Assembly: GCF_000350225.1 (NCBI RefSeq)
Contig: NW_005179131.1
Span: 486,641 to 550,640 of the forward strand
DNA length: 64,000 nucleotides
Origin: Chondrus crispus
Taxonomy: Eukaryota; Rhodophyta; Florideophyceae; Gigartinales; Gigartinaceae
Direction: 5' to 3'
Shown here: positions 21,216 to 30,231 of the stretch, one piece after another
Numbering within the stretch: position 1 is the stretch's first letter
How the letters are laid out: each line of letters begins with the position of its first letter
Notes under the pieces: model-generated
Database searches by the model: none
The model's input: only the letters and a program-made list of their open reading frames with translations
Told to the model about the DNA's origin: nothing
Made by a program: the position numbers and the translations under genes

Positions 21216-21558
21216 TGTCGATGGAGTGGAGCCGGCCACTCTGTACAGTATCTATACAGTACCTGTACAGTACCGGACACCACTCTATTTTCGCCTTTCG
21301 GCTCGTGGCTTTCAGCCACGAGCGCCGCCGTCCGATTATATACCTGCGACTACCACCTCTCTCGATCTAGCGAGGGCAAGAGGGAACTAAGTAAAGACTG
21401 ACCATCGTCACTTTACTTTTACCTGCGCCGAAGCGTAGAGCCTCGATCCCCCACGCGTCTCTACACTCACCACCGCTTCCGCTACCTGACAACGTCTTCC
21501 CTCGTCTCAGCTTGGACTGAGATCGCGCTGTCAGCCCAGACCCTCGTGTGCAGCGACA
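21216..21558 (+). repeat. 3' LTR of Copia element
   Basis: 343 bp, same ends and content as the 5' LTR, with one visible difference. It is preceded directly by the polypurine tract at 21202-21215 and followed by the right target copy CTATC (21559-21563). The 450 bp between the pol stop and this LTR is untranslated element sequence. Confidence 0.95.
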
Positions 21559-21563
21559 CTATC

Positions 21564-22406
21564 CGAACGCATCTTATCCGCGTCGAGATTACGGCGGCCG
21601 CTGAGGGACAGACTCCTACACGTTCCGACGTAATTTGGCAGCGTGCAAGACAACTTCTCACATCATGGAAGTTCACGCCTCTCCACTATCAATACTAGTG
21701 GGTAGACCAGTGAGACGACAGAAGAGAAGCGAAAATGAGAACTGGTTTGAATAACGTATTAATTGCACATTCAGGTTCTTTTAGTTTGACGCTACGCCTA
21801 TCCCTAAACTGGATTAATGGATGCGAAACGAAGAGCATTATGAACACGGCTTCCTTTAAAGCTACTGTAGTCTGAACTATCGCTTCCGAAATGATACAAG
21901 TTGTCCATGTTCGTGATCATCGAATATGACTACTAAAAATGCGATCATCCCACTCTGTGCAAAACTGCATGGGAGGCTTCTTAGAGGCGCTTCTGACTTT
22001 CTTCCAAAATCTGGCATCTCATCCAGGTGTCTCGGTTGCGACATCTCGCCATCTTTTGCGTTATGTTGCGCTTGTGACAGGCTTCCGAGGCATTGGCACG
22101 GGTGGCATGACACCAGTGGAGGCGCTCTTCAATAAAACATAAACGTTAGCTTCAAGTCATGAACGGAAATAGATGCAAAGACAGGCGCGAAAACTCAAAA
22201 CCACGTGAGATACCAAAGCACATCCGTTCAGAAAAGAAAGCGTCTCCAGCAGCTTGTAGAAGCAGGCGTCCTGAACACACTGGACGTTAACTGCTAAATC
22301 TCTTCCAGAAAAGACGTTCCCTTTTTCAGACTGTCACTACTACGCTACGTGAGCAAGGGGCTGGGAACGATTCTTTTTTCATCCGCTTCAGTATGCACGC
22401 CGTGGG
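21564..22406. other. Right flank of Copia element
   Basis: Directly after the target duplication, a plus-strand frame runs open to TAG at about 21699 with balanced codon use (LIRVEITAAAEGQ, then SDVIWQRARQLLTSWKF). Removing the element and one CTATC copy joins it to a few codons left of the element, behind a possible acceptor CTACAG. It could be the last exon of a gene hit by the insertion, but I do not recognise the product and found no other exon. The rest of the stretch has nothing recognisable. Confidence 0.3.
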
Positions 22407-22829
22407 ATGAGCCCTACAGCACAAAATGGCGGAGCCATTGTTGAGGCATTCGAAGAGGACATCGCATGTCCATCAGCAACAGGAATGAACTGCGAGATCC
22501 TGATTGAAGGGTACTGCCTCTGCTGTCGAGACTATCATGATATGGCAGCCTTTTTGAACAGCGTTCCAATCGCGGTCAAAACTCACTCTACGAGCCTTGT
22601 ATGCAGGACGGCATTGCGGGTCTGTGCAGCCCAGGCTGGGGCATTTGAAGAGGCTCTGGCCAGGCAGAAAGGCGTCGCTCTTGTACGGCTACGTGAACGA
22701 AAGACAAAACCTGAGCAGACGGGAACGAAGTGCTCGAACGCTAATGAAGAGAAAGATCCAATTAAGAACTTGTGTACAAGCTATCAGAACACGGGCCACC
22801 TCGGAAGCCGCTTGATAAATAGCCGATAA
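22407..22829 (+). CDS. Hypothetical protein, 140 residues
   Basis: Open frame from ATG (MSPTAQNGG) to TAA. Cys-rich in the first half (CEILIEGYCLCCRDY), then Ala/Leu-rich helix-like sequence (AAQAGAFEEALARQKGVALVRL) and a basic, Lys-rich tail. No known domain, signal peptide or membrane segment seen. Evidence that it is coding is only its length and plausible amino-acid composition. It may be an exon of something larger or a chance frame. Confidence 0.3.
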   Translation: MSPTAQNGGAIVEAFEEDIACPSATGMNCEILIEGYCLCCRDYHDMAAFLNSVPIAVKTHSTSLVCRTALRVCAAQAGAFEEALARQKGVALVRLRERKTKPEQTGTKCSNANEEKDPIKNLCTSYQNTGHLGSRLINSR

Positions 22830-23046
22830 ACTGTTGTTTGCAGAACTGTCCTTGGAAGTTTTCGTGTAGCCGTGTTTGATCGGCGATCTGGCTACCCGAT
22901 AGATCTTCTTGTAATTCTCAAGACTACAGGATGCAAGCGGACGCGTTTCGCGCATTTCTGAGTTCAACTCGGGAAGGATTGAAAGTAGTGCAAATGACCT
23001 TGCCTCAGCGACATGCTGTACAGAGGAATAACCATTGAAGTTTTAA

Positions 23047-23427
23047 CTAGACCCGTTCCCTTGAGCCGCAACTCCGGATTCCGCTTCCGATGGCCAGGAA
23101 AAAACCGAAGAGCAGACTTCCGCCGACGGAATTCCGAAGCACTAAGCCGGCCTTCTACGTCCAGTCGGAGGTCGGATTGTCCAATTTGTAATAGGTAGCA
23201 GAATTGCAGATCATCTTTTGTTCAGTGAACCGGGATTTAAAACTACTAGACGACAGTGACAGTGGACGATGCATCGCACTTACCTGGGAAATAGGAATAC
23301 CCCGGATCTGGGCCGCTTCGTATGTGCCAAAGACAACACATGCAGCCCCGCCGATAGCCCCTCCAACCATAGCACCCCGTTTCATTTTTTCAAGACAGTC
23401 TCGTCGGCCAGCATTGAGAAATACCAT
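23047..23427 (-). CDS. ROMO1/Mgr2-like mitochondrial inner-membrane protein
   Basis: Two exons on the minus strand, 23427-23284 and 23154-23047, with a 129-nt GTAAGT/GTAG intron in phase 0; 83 residues, against 79 for human ROMO1. ATG at 23427 gives MVFLNAGRRDCLEKMKRG. The first membrane segment is Gly/Ala-rich (GAMVGGAIGGAACVVFGTYEA). After the splice comes the second (SVGGSLLFGFFLAIGSGIRS), matching the family pattern GGTFGxFMAIGxGIRC. The conserved Cys near the start is present; the C-terminal Cys is displaced by one residue (RSC). In animals ROMO1 affects reactive oxygen and inner-membrane dynamics; in yeast Mgr2 is the lateral gatekeeper of the TIM23 translocase. The second exon is too short to stand out as an open frame and was found from the splice sites. 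Confidence 0.87.
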
Positions 23428-24091
23428 GTTGCGGCGAGTACGGGCAAATGAAAGCTTCGTCTCTCCTCTGTGGCTTCCAGGGACTCTGAGCAATGCTTTC
23501 ACACCAGTAACACCGCCAATAATCCGACTAGGGGCTAGTAAGAATCACAGGGTGAGATAAGCAATCGAGATACTATTGAAGGCTGTGCTTGTGGCCCTGT
23601 TCAGATTGGTAACAGGAACGAGATCAGCTCCTTCTCCCGGATCAAAACGGCTGCCGTGGTGCGAAAGGGGATTTATAAATAAGAGCATCTGAGCGGCAGC
23701 TTGGAAAATTAAAATAAAAGAGGTGCTTACGCTACAGTGCTATAGACATTCACGACAAGACCAAAACAGCTTCTATCCTCCTTTTCGCAGAGCGTAACGT
23801 CGCGATCAATGTCGCGACGGATTGACAATGAAGTCTTCAACCAAGACGTGCGGCCAGAGACGGCTTTTGACAGAAACGAAATAACAGGAACGCTATGCCT
23901 GAAATCCTATCTTGTATTTGTGAGTGTCCGCAAAGTGATCGCTTGATCTATCTTGGACGAAATGACCCCGGTCTACCTGCCACGTAAGAAGTACGGAGCT
24001 GTCCCTACGCTTCTATATGAAACATTTTCTTGAAGGCAGGCTAGTCCTGTGGCATTGCATAAGTGGTTAACGACTCTAATTGGCAGTTTCT
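23428..24091. other. Intergenic, nothing recognised
   Basis: Lies between two minus-strand genes and presumably includes the ROMO1-like promoter and the 3' flank of the 24.1-kb gene. No RNA gene or repeat seen. Confidence 0.4.
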
Positions 24092-24622
24092 TCACTCGAG
24101 TATTTCTGTCACCGCTTGAAGCCTGAAAGAGACGTCTGCAATAGCGGTAGTAGCGCGACTGAGAGCACCCTTTGCCTCGAAGAAGTGAAGGTTGAAAGTG
24201 GAGAACTCGGCCTTCAATTTCTCGATTTCCTGCTTGTTGAGAGCCACGTCGCTCGGCGGTCGCTTCGTCGCAGCCTCAGAAGAAGATTCTCCACGTGAGA
24301 GGACTGCGGCGTTCAATCTAATGGTTTTCTCCATGTTTTTCGCAGCGATTCGTTCGCTGATTACATCCTCCGCAGAATCAATGACTGACTTCGGGTACTC
24401 CCCGTTAAAGTCCGTAATCTTTCTTGCTCGTCGCCATCCAGTTGGCACTTTTCCTTCTTTCCATGATAGCAAAAACGACTGAGCCGCCATGAAGCGTTTC
24501 GCCGCAGCCAAATTGTTATCCTTTGAATACTCCTCATTCTCAGAACACTCCCATGGTTCCTGTTCATTCCACTCCGTCATCCGCACAATCTTCTCGACAT
24601 CGTCAAGTTGTTCTGATGCCAT
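24092..24622 (-). CDS. Hypothetical acidic, helical protein
   Basis: 176 residues, starting at the ATG at 24622 (MASEQLDDVEKIV) and ending TGA. The open frame extends three codons further only to a TTG. The N-terminal third is acidic with Trp residues (WNEQEPWECSENEEYSK), the centre holds a short basic patch (GWRRARKITDF), and the last 60 residues look like a continuous helix or coiled coil (NKQEIEKLKAEFSTFNLHFFEAKGALS). No signal peptide, membrane segment or known domain. I believe it is a real gene because of its codon pattern and composition, but give it no function. Confidence 0.6.
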   Translation of the reverse strand: MASEQLDDVEKIVRMTEWNEQEPWECSENEEYSKDNNLAAAKRFMAAQSFLLSWKEGKVPTGWRRARKITDFNGEYPKSVIDSAEDVISERIAAKNMEKTIRLNAAVLSRGESSSEAATKRPPSDVALNKQEIEKLKAEFSTFNLHFFEAKGALSRATTAIADVSFRLQAVTEILE

Positions 24623-25287
24623 TTCGGTCAAGTGTTCTATGGCTAGAGCGAGCAGAGGGCTTTGGTGCGGTCGATACTGATGCTCGTGAACAGAAGTGCA
24701 AAAGGCTGTGGTCAGATTTCAATTTCGAATTATTGTCAAGTTTGCAGCATGTGCTGCATAGAAACGACACAAGCAAATATCAATATTTGTACAACTGTAC
24801 AACAGCGGAAATAAATTGGGCCATTACGATAGAAGCCCGGCGTGGCAACGTAGCGGATTTCCACGGCCTTTTTGTTACAGTAGTGGTCTCACAACAACAT
24901 ACGCACTTACTCCGTAGATACAAATGACGTGAAGTGTGGCGAACTTTCATTGCCGACCTCTAGTCATGAGGAAATGGATTTTAAGCGGTGACACAAAGTT
25001 ATACGGTATTACTTGTAAAGCCCCGTTTCTTTTACACAGACTTGTCGTTTCATGTAGTCGCGCGGAAGGGTGGAAGGAGACCGTTCTAGAGTGCAGTTTA
25101 CTTTGTTGTACCGGATTTGCACGTCTACGTGACTAGAAGTACGTCGCTCCTACTGTGCATCCACCCTCAGACTCCCAAAGTACGAAAGTCGCGCATCGGC
25201 ACTGCTCAATAGACTTTGCACTGCCTTTCGCCTCTCCTGACATGTGTCAAAACCATGCAGAAGGACACTCTATTGCAAGCGTCACTT
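24623..25287. other. Intergenic, nothing recognised
   Basis: Includes the upstream flank of the 24.1-kb gene and the 3' flank of the ZNF598/Hel2-like gene. Short frames only; no RNA or repeat noted. Confidence 0.4.
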
Positions 25288-27804
25288 TTATCCTCCAGAC
25301 GATTGATTTGCGTCATCCTTGATTTGTTTTCGCTTCTGCTGAGCCCTCTTGCGATCCCATGCAAATCCATACCCACTGCCGCCAACTTTTGGTAAACTGC
25401 TTTTTTGCAAAGCACTTCGCCGAGCTTTGGCGACTTGCAAAATATCAACAACCGCGGGTTCAGTCCCACTCGGTTGTCGATCCGCATCGTCACCCGCGGA
25501 AGACGAGTTGCCAGCACCACCGCTGGCTCTGATATCTGGGATGTCGTTCGTGGTAAGAATTGTTCTTTTCGGTGGGGATGCTGGCCGACGTCCGTTCCCT
25601 TTCCCGGGACCCCGCTTTTTCCCCCCGCCATTGTGAGCATTTGCAGATACTCCTCCCCACACCGCACCAACCCTCATCGCGACATCTGGATTCGGAGCGT
25701 TACTGCTGCTGCTGCCAGCGCCATCTGCAACGCGATTTGCTCTTCCTGAAGCCGATGCTGGAGCTGAATTTCCCACAGGGCCTAGCGCCGGGAACGAACC
25801 AGAGGAGAAGTGCGGCCCTGGAGCATTGTTAGCCCCCCGAACTGCGGAGATTCCCTGCTGTTGACCTATTCTGGCGTGCGAAGGCGGTGCTTTTAACAAA
25901 ACCGAAACTGCTGTCTTGGCGTTGGCAGGCTGTGCTGGTTGCCTCATGGTCTGTGGTGCAGATTGTCGCGTTGGAATAATGTCCACCGGTCTGGCCGCCT
26001 GGGTTGAAGAAGACGAGGAGGCGTTTCCTTGGGGTTTGTTCACGCGGCCGAGTCGCGGAAAAGCTTCAGGCCCCGGCATTCCGAAGCGCCTTACCGGCTT
26101 TGGCGCGGCCCGCGGAACAGGTGCCCCGGTCAAGGAAGGGAATTGTTCATCTTCGCCTGTCGCCGCATTGGCAGCGTCACTAGGTCCTGCGCTATTGCCA
26201 GAGTAACTAAGTTTCGTGTCTGTTTTCCTGTAGCAAACTTGCCTCAAAGGCTCTCTGAGCACCAGCTCAGGAAGCAAGGCGACCAACTCCGGTAAAATAT
26301 CTCTGACGGCAGATCGGACTCCGAAAGCATCTGTAGCCGCCTCGAAGTACGCCTCTGCGGATATCTGGCCACTCTGAAATTGACCGGACGATAATCGAAA
26401 CTGTTCATACGCCGCTGGGTCAACCAATGACCTCATCGTCTTGGTTAGAAGAAGTTTCCGGGCTTCCCTTTCTTCTTCGTCCTGGGGCTGATCAAGCTCG
26501 TGGAAGTGACCGTCGTCTGGTCTTCGAACTTGTACGGGAGCACTCCTTGCGTTGGTTGAGGAACGAGCACTAGATGCAGATGGGCGTGAGCCTGGTCCCG
26601 AGCGTGACGCTGCGGTGCTTTGCGTTTCCTCGATGGGCGCCGGGACAGGACTATCGCCAAAGTTGAGAGCGCCGGAAAAGACGACATTTGACGACAAAAA
26701 CGCTCGTCGACGTGCCGCCTGTCTTGTTTGTTCTCGCCGGAGATCCTGTGGCGTGTCCGCACGTCTTCGGCGAGGGTCACGCTCTCCGTGCAGTTGTTGC
26801 AAGTTGACGGTGAGAGCACGAGGGCGTGCACCACGTGTATTGTCACTGTGCCTCGTATGCTCATGCGCTTGAAGCTCAATGTGCGTGGCAAAAACCTCAC
26901 CGCGACAGCCTTCATGAGGACATGTGTAGTGCTCCTTTCTATAGTGCTTTTCCAGTTCTTGGAAGTTGAGGTAGTACTCATGCATTCTGCCGTTGCGCTC
27001 GCACATCCTGCAAGCCTCATGCTGTTCCTGCAAGTGTGCGTACAACTTCTCATCGTCCAAATAGTACCGCCGACAGAACCTACATTGCGGATGATTTTTC
27101 CTCAAATGATCCTTCAACCTGGAGCTAAACTTCTTATGCGCATCCAAAGGGTACAACTGGATCTCCGACACAAAGTTCTTCTTCCCTGAAAAGCACGTTT
27201 CGCAATACAAGGCGTTATGCTCCGTTTTCGCATGGGCCCTAAGCTGGGTCGCATTTGCAAACACAGATTCCTGCCCCCCCTTCGCATTGCAATGCTTATG
27301 CGAGCACTTCCAGCCTCGAAAGTTCTTCAGTTGCTGATGTCTCGTCCTTTCAATGAACCACATCTGGACAGGCTTATCCTGAAAGGCGCCGGGGAGCGCA
27401 ACGGCATCATCAAACGACATGCCCTCGTGGTAGACACGCACTGGCACGACGACGACCTGACGCAAGTCGACCTGGCACATGACGCATGCCTTGCGGTCGT
27501 AGAGGACGCGCATGCGATGCGAGCAGTCCCCGCACACGACATGCGGGCAGTTGCCGACCGCCCAGTCGCGCGCGACGTTGGCGCAGATGGTACACACGCT
27601 ACCCGCGGGCTCTTCGACGGCGGGCTGGGCGGTGGTGCCGGTTACGGCGGGCTTGTGAGCGGCAGCCCTACGGTTCGGGGCGCGGCGCGGACGAGAAGCA
27701 GAGGTGGCGGGCGGGCGCGATGAAGGGGGGTGGGTTGGATTGGAGGGGGCGTTGGCGGACGCAGAAGAGTTGTCGTTTCGGCGGCGGGGTTGGTTCGGAG
27801 CCAT
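25288..27804 (-). CDS. ZNF598/Hel2-like RING E3 ubiquitin ligase
   Basis: 838 residues, intronless, ATG start. A disordered Pro/Ser/Arg-rich N-terminus is followed by a RING finger at C71-C110 (CTICANV...CPHVVCGDC...CVMCQVDL). Then comes the row of atypical C2H2 fingers characteristic of ZNF598/Hel2: WKCSHKHCNA, LRAHAKTEH, YCETCFSGKKNF, LKDHLRKNHPQCRFC, LYAHLQEQHEACRMC, HYTCPHEGCRGEVF and LQAHEHTRH. The remaining 500 residues are low-complexity with a few ordered islands, for example the helix after about 455 with EREARKLLLTKTMRSLVDP, and a C-terminal GSGYGFAWDRKRAQQKR box. The family ubiquitinates small-subunit proteins of collided ribosomes and starts ribosome-associated quality control. 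Confidence 0.93.
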   Translation of the reverse strand: MAPNQPRRRNDNSSASANAPSNPTHPPSSRPPATSASRPRRAPNRRAAAHKPAVTGTTAQPAVEEPAGSVCTICANVARDWAVGNCPHVVCGDCSHRMRVLYDRKACVMCQVDLRQVVVVPVRVYHEGMSFDDAVALPGAFQDKPVQMWFIERTRHQQLKNFRGWKCSHKHCNAKGGQESVFANATQLRAHAKTEHNALYCETCFSGKKNFVSEIQLYPLDAHKKFSSRLKDHLRKNHPQCRFCRRYYLDDEKLYAHLQEQHEACRMCERNGRMHEYYLNFQELEKHYRKEHYTCPHEGCRGEVFATHIELQAHEHTRHSDNTRGARPRALTVNLQQLHGERDPRRRRADTPQDLRREQTRQAARRRAFLSSNVVFSGALNFGDSPVPAPIEETQSTAASRSGPGSRPSASSARSSTNARSAPVQVRRPDDGHFHELDQPQDEEEREARKLLLTKTMRSLVDPAAYEQFRLSSGQFQSGQISAEAYFEAATDAFGVRSAVRDILPELVALLPELVLREPLRQVCYRKTDTKLSYSGNSAGPSDAANAATGEDEQFPSLTGAPVPRAAPKPVRRFGMPGPEAFPRLGRVNKPQGNASSSSSTQAARPVDIIPTRQSAPQTMRQPAQPANAKTAVSVLLKAPPSHARIGQQQGISAVRGANNAPGPHFSSGSFPALGPVGNSAPASASGRANRVADGAGSSSSNAPNPDVAMRVGAVWGGVSANAHNGGGKKRGPGKGNGRRPASPPKRTILTTNDIPDIRASGGAGNSSSAGDDADRQPSGTEPAVVDILQVAKARRSALQKSSLPKVGGSGYGFAWDRKRAQQKRKQIKDDANQSSGG

Positions 27805-30231
27805 TGCGCGAGTGGGTTGGAGTTAGGGGGTTACGAGGGATTTGCTGGGAAGCAGTTAGGCGTAAATAGAGTTAGTGGGGTGAGTGGAGAGGCACAGGTC
27901 GGGTTGTGTGGGTTCACGGGAAGGGGAGGAGCTCTGATGGCGAAGGTGGATGGGCAGTTGTGCAAATGGCTTCGGCCTGCCAAAAGTACATCGTGCTTTA
28001 GGTGGTGCGCCGCTGGCGCCAGCGCAATGGACTAAAAGCGCTGCGGCCTCCAAAGTCGTAGGCGCCAGTTGGCGTGACGCGATGCCTGCGGAATGCCAAC
28101 GTGAGGATGTGGCCCAAGAAAAAACGAAAATACTAGATTCGACAAATTCTAATTTAGTACTGCGCTTGTGGCGCAATACGCAGTGCAGACATGCCCAGCC
28201 CTGAGTGGTTTTGAGGCGAAATGCAAATGCAAAGCGCATGGCGATGAGCTATGGAAACTTGACGAGTGTGTCCTCGTAGCGTCCGTGCGGCCGTGCGGCA
28301 GAGGAGATAGCGTGGAAAGAGCGGAAACAGATGCATGTGGGATGCGGCTTATCCAAAAACGGGCTGCAGCTGTTGGGAATTTGTGATTCAGGTTGGTTTC
28401 GCTTCTGTTGGGAGGGTCGCCTTGGGTTGATGGCGACTGGCCGTAGCCCTACCGCCGATGACAATGTCGAATGGTAATTCACTCTTGGGTGAGGATGAAT
28501 GGACCACGCATCTTTACAGAAAACGGTTCGGTGCTTAATCACGGGGTCTGTTCTCTCCGCAGCCTCTGCCGCCGAGTGGAAATTGTTGTTTGAGAAGCGG
28601 AAAGGGCAAGTGATGAGCATGTAGCGCGCTTAGTGAATAACGTTGATGCCTATTCCCCACGGGCCAAATATGTTTAGTTGGCGTGCACGACCCTCACAGT
28701 CCTTCGACACTCTGCGCGCCATGCGGGCCAGAATCTATCCGCATCGAGAAAGATGGGTTATCGGAGTATGGCGTGTGCATCCCGCATGGCGGCGGGAGAA
28801 AGACGTCACTTGTGTGTTCGTGATGAAAAATGTGAAAGCGATGAAAAGATCGGAAGGACGCGCAACTGTACTCAGATTGGCAAGTTAATGGCGCCATCGA
28901 AAACCCGCAGGAAGTGAACGAAGGCACTTTCTGCGTTTTCTCGGAAACGGTAAATGTACATTCCTATCTGCAGAATCTAGAAGATACCCTTTGCACAGCC
29001 AAATTGGCTTGCATCTTCTCCACTCGACTCTGCGAGCGGCGGCTACTCCCGTGCATATGTCCTCGGGGAGTTAATGGCAAGGGCCCTTGGGGCGTACAGT
29101 GTCACCGAGAAGCAGAAGAAGTATTTCCACCTGTAAGTACCTGGAGGCTTGATTTTCATATCTTACAGCTCCCGAAGGCAACAGCAAAGACGAATGAGGA
29201 AGGCTAATCCCTTTTTCCGGAAAGGGATACAGTATACAGTGGGTAAGATAGGGCAGTATCAGCGACACACATCGAGACTACTAAATGTAATCTTAGTGAG
29301 TCGAGTGCATAGAAAGGCCCCGTATGTCCCCACCTCAAAAAAGGAGATAGAGCGTGGCGAGACTTGGTCTAGATGTGGGGTTGCAATGTCTGGGTACAGT
29401 ACAACCTCTTGTCGTCATCGTCAGCGCCCAGCAGACACCCTGTACGATCACCAGATACGATTGCCGACATGTGCACACTGCTACTCGTGACAATCAAAGC
29501 AACGAGTGCATGTGCAAGGCAGCGCCAGCTATCCCCGCTCCTTGTGATGCCCAGAGCCCCGCTGGCTACACCGCTCGCATATGTTGTACATCTAACTAAC
29601 CAAGAAGCAACAAGTGGCGGGAGCAGAGCCGAAAACCTCACTCTCCCTTGCTACACGCGCGTTTCAAGCTCCTGCCCCCGAAAATCCGCGCATACAAAAG
29701 ATCGAAAATCCAATCGGCACTGTCCCGTGAACTACTCAGAACAGCCAATGGTTTGGCCATGAACAATGTGGCGGCGGGCCACGTCCAAACGACCGGCTCA
29801 TAATGCTCACCAGGCGCAGCGTGAGATTCCTGTACACCAGTCTACTGCCATTCGCGGCTCAGGTTGCATCGCCACTCAACGCCCATCAAATATCCCCCTT
29901 CCGCTGCCGAAGCGCATGCGCCTGTCAGTGTGCCGTGGAGATACACAAAGAGCCAAACAGTGGCTCCCTCGCCGTTTTCAGCCTCATGATTCGGACCTCC
30001 CTCGACCACCGCACCTCGACTTTTTCCCATCTTTTCTCAGCACAAACATCTACATAAGGTTTAAGTCATCCCTCTGCCCATCCTTGTCCCTTTTGACTCC
30101 GCAGAATCGTCATTAGTCTTCACTTTACCCTCGTCTCGAAACGAACCCTCTCTTCGAAGACCAAGGCCGCTTCTCTCTTGTCCCAACCATCCTCTATTGT
30201 TTCGAGTTCCCCCGAACAACGATAGAACCCA
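27805..30231. other. 2.4-kb intergenic region
   Basis: Shared upstream region of the divergent Hel2-like and glycine decarboxylase genes, much longer than either promoter needs. Frames of up to 129 codons occur on both strands but overlap heavily and match nothing. The last 200 bases before GLDC are pyrimidine-rich. No RNA gene recognised. Confidence 0.4.

Larger units (their letters stand above)
15365..21558 (+). mobile_element. Ty1/Copia LTR retrotransposon, young but defective
   Basis: A 6194-bp element bounded by 343-bp LTRs that differ at one position by my reading, and by a 5-bp target duplication CTATC (15360-15364 and 21559-21563). The LTRs start TGTCG and end CGACA. A purine tract (GCGAAAGGGGGGAG, 21202-21215) abuts the 3' LTR. 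The order gag, protease, integrase, reverse transcriptase, RNase H makes it Copia. The RT phrase GLYGLGESGDMW resembles algal and diatom Copia lineages (inference). I could not identify a primer-binding site matching a tRNA 3' end after the 5' LTR. The coding part holds three in-frame stops and frame breaks, so this copy looks non-autonomous despite its youth. It lies between the acylphosphatase remnant and the 22.4-kb ORF. Confidence 0.95.

Noticed and set aside
27217-27723. Plus-strand 168-codon frame inside the Hel2-like gene
   Set aside because: Shadow of the minus-strand gene, whose RING and zinc-finger motifs are unmistakable.
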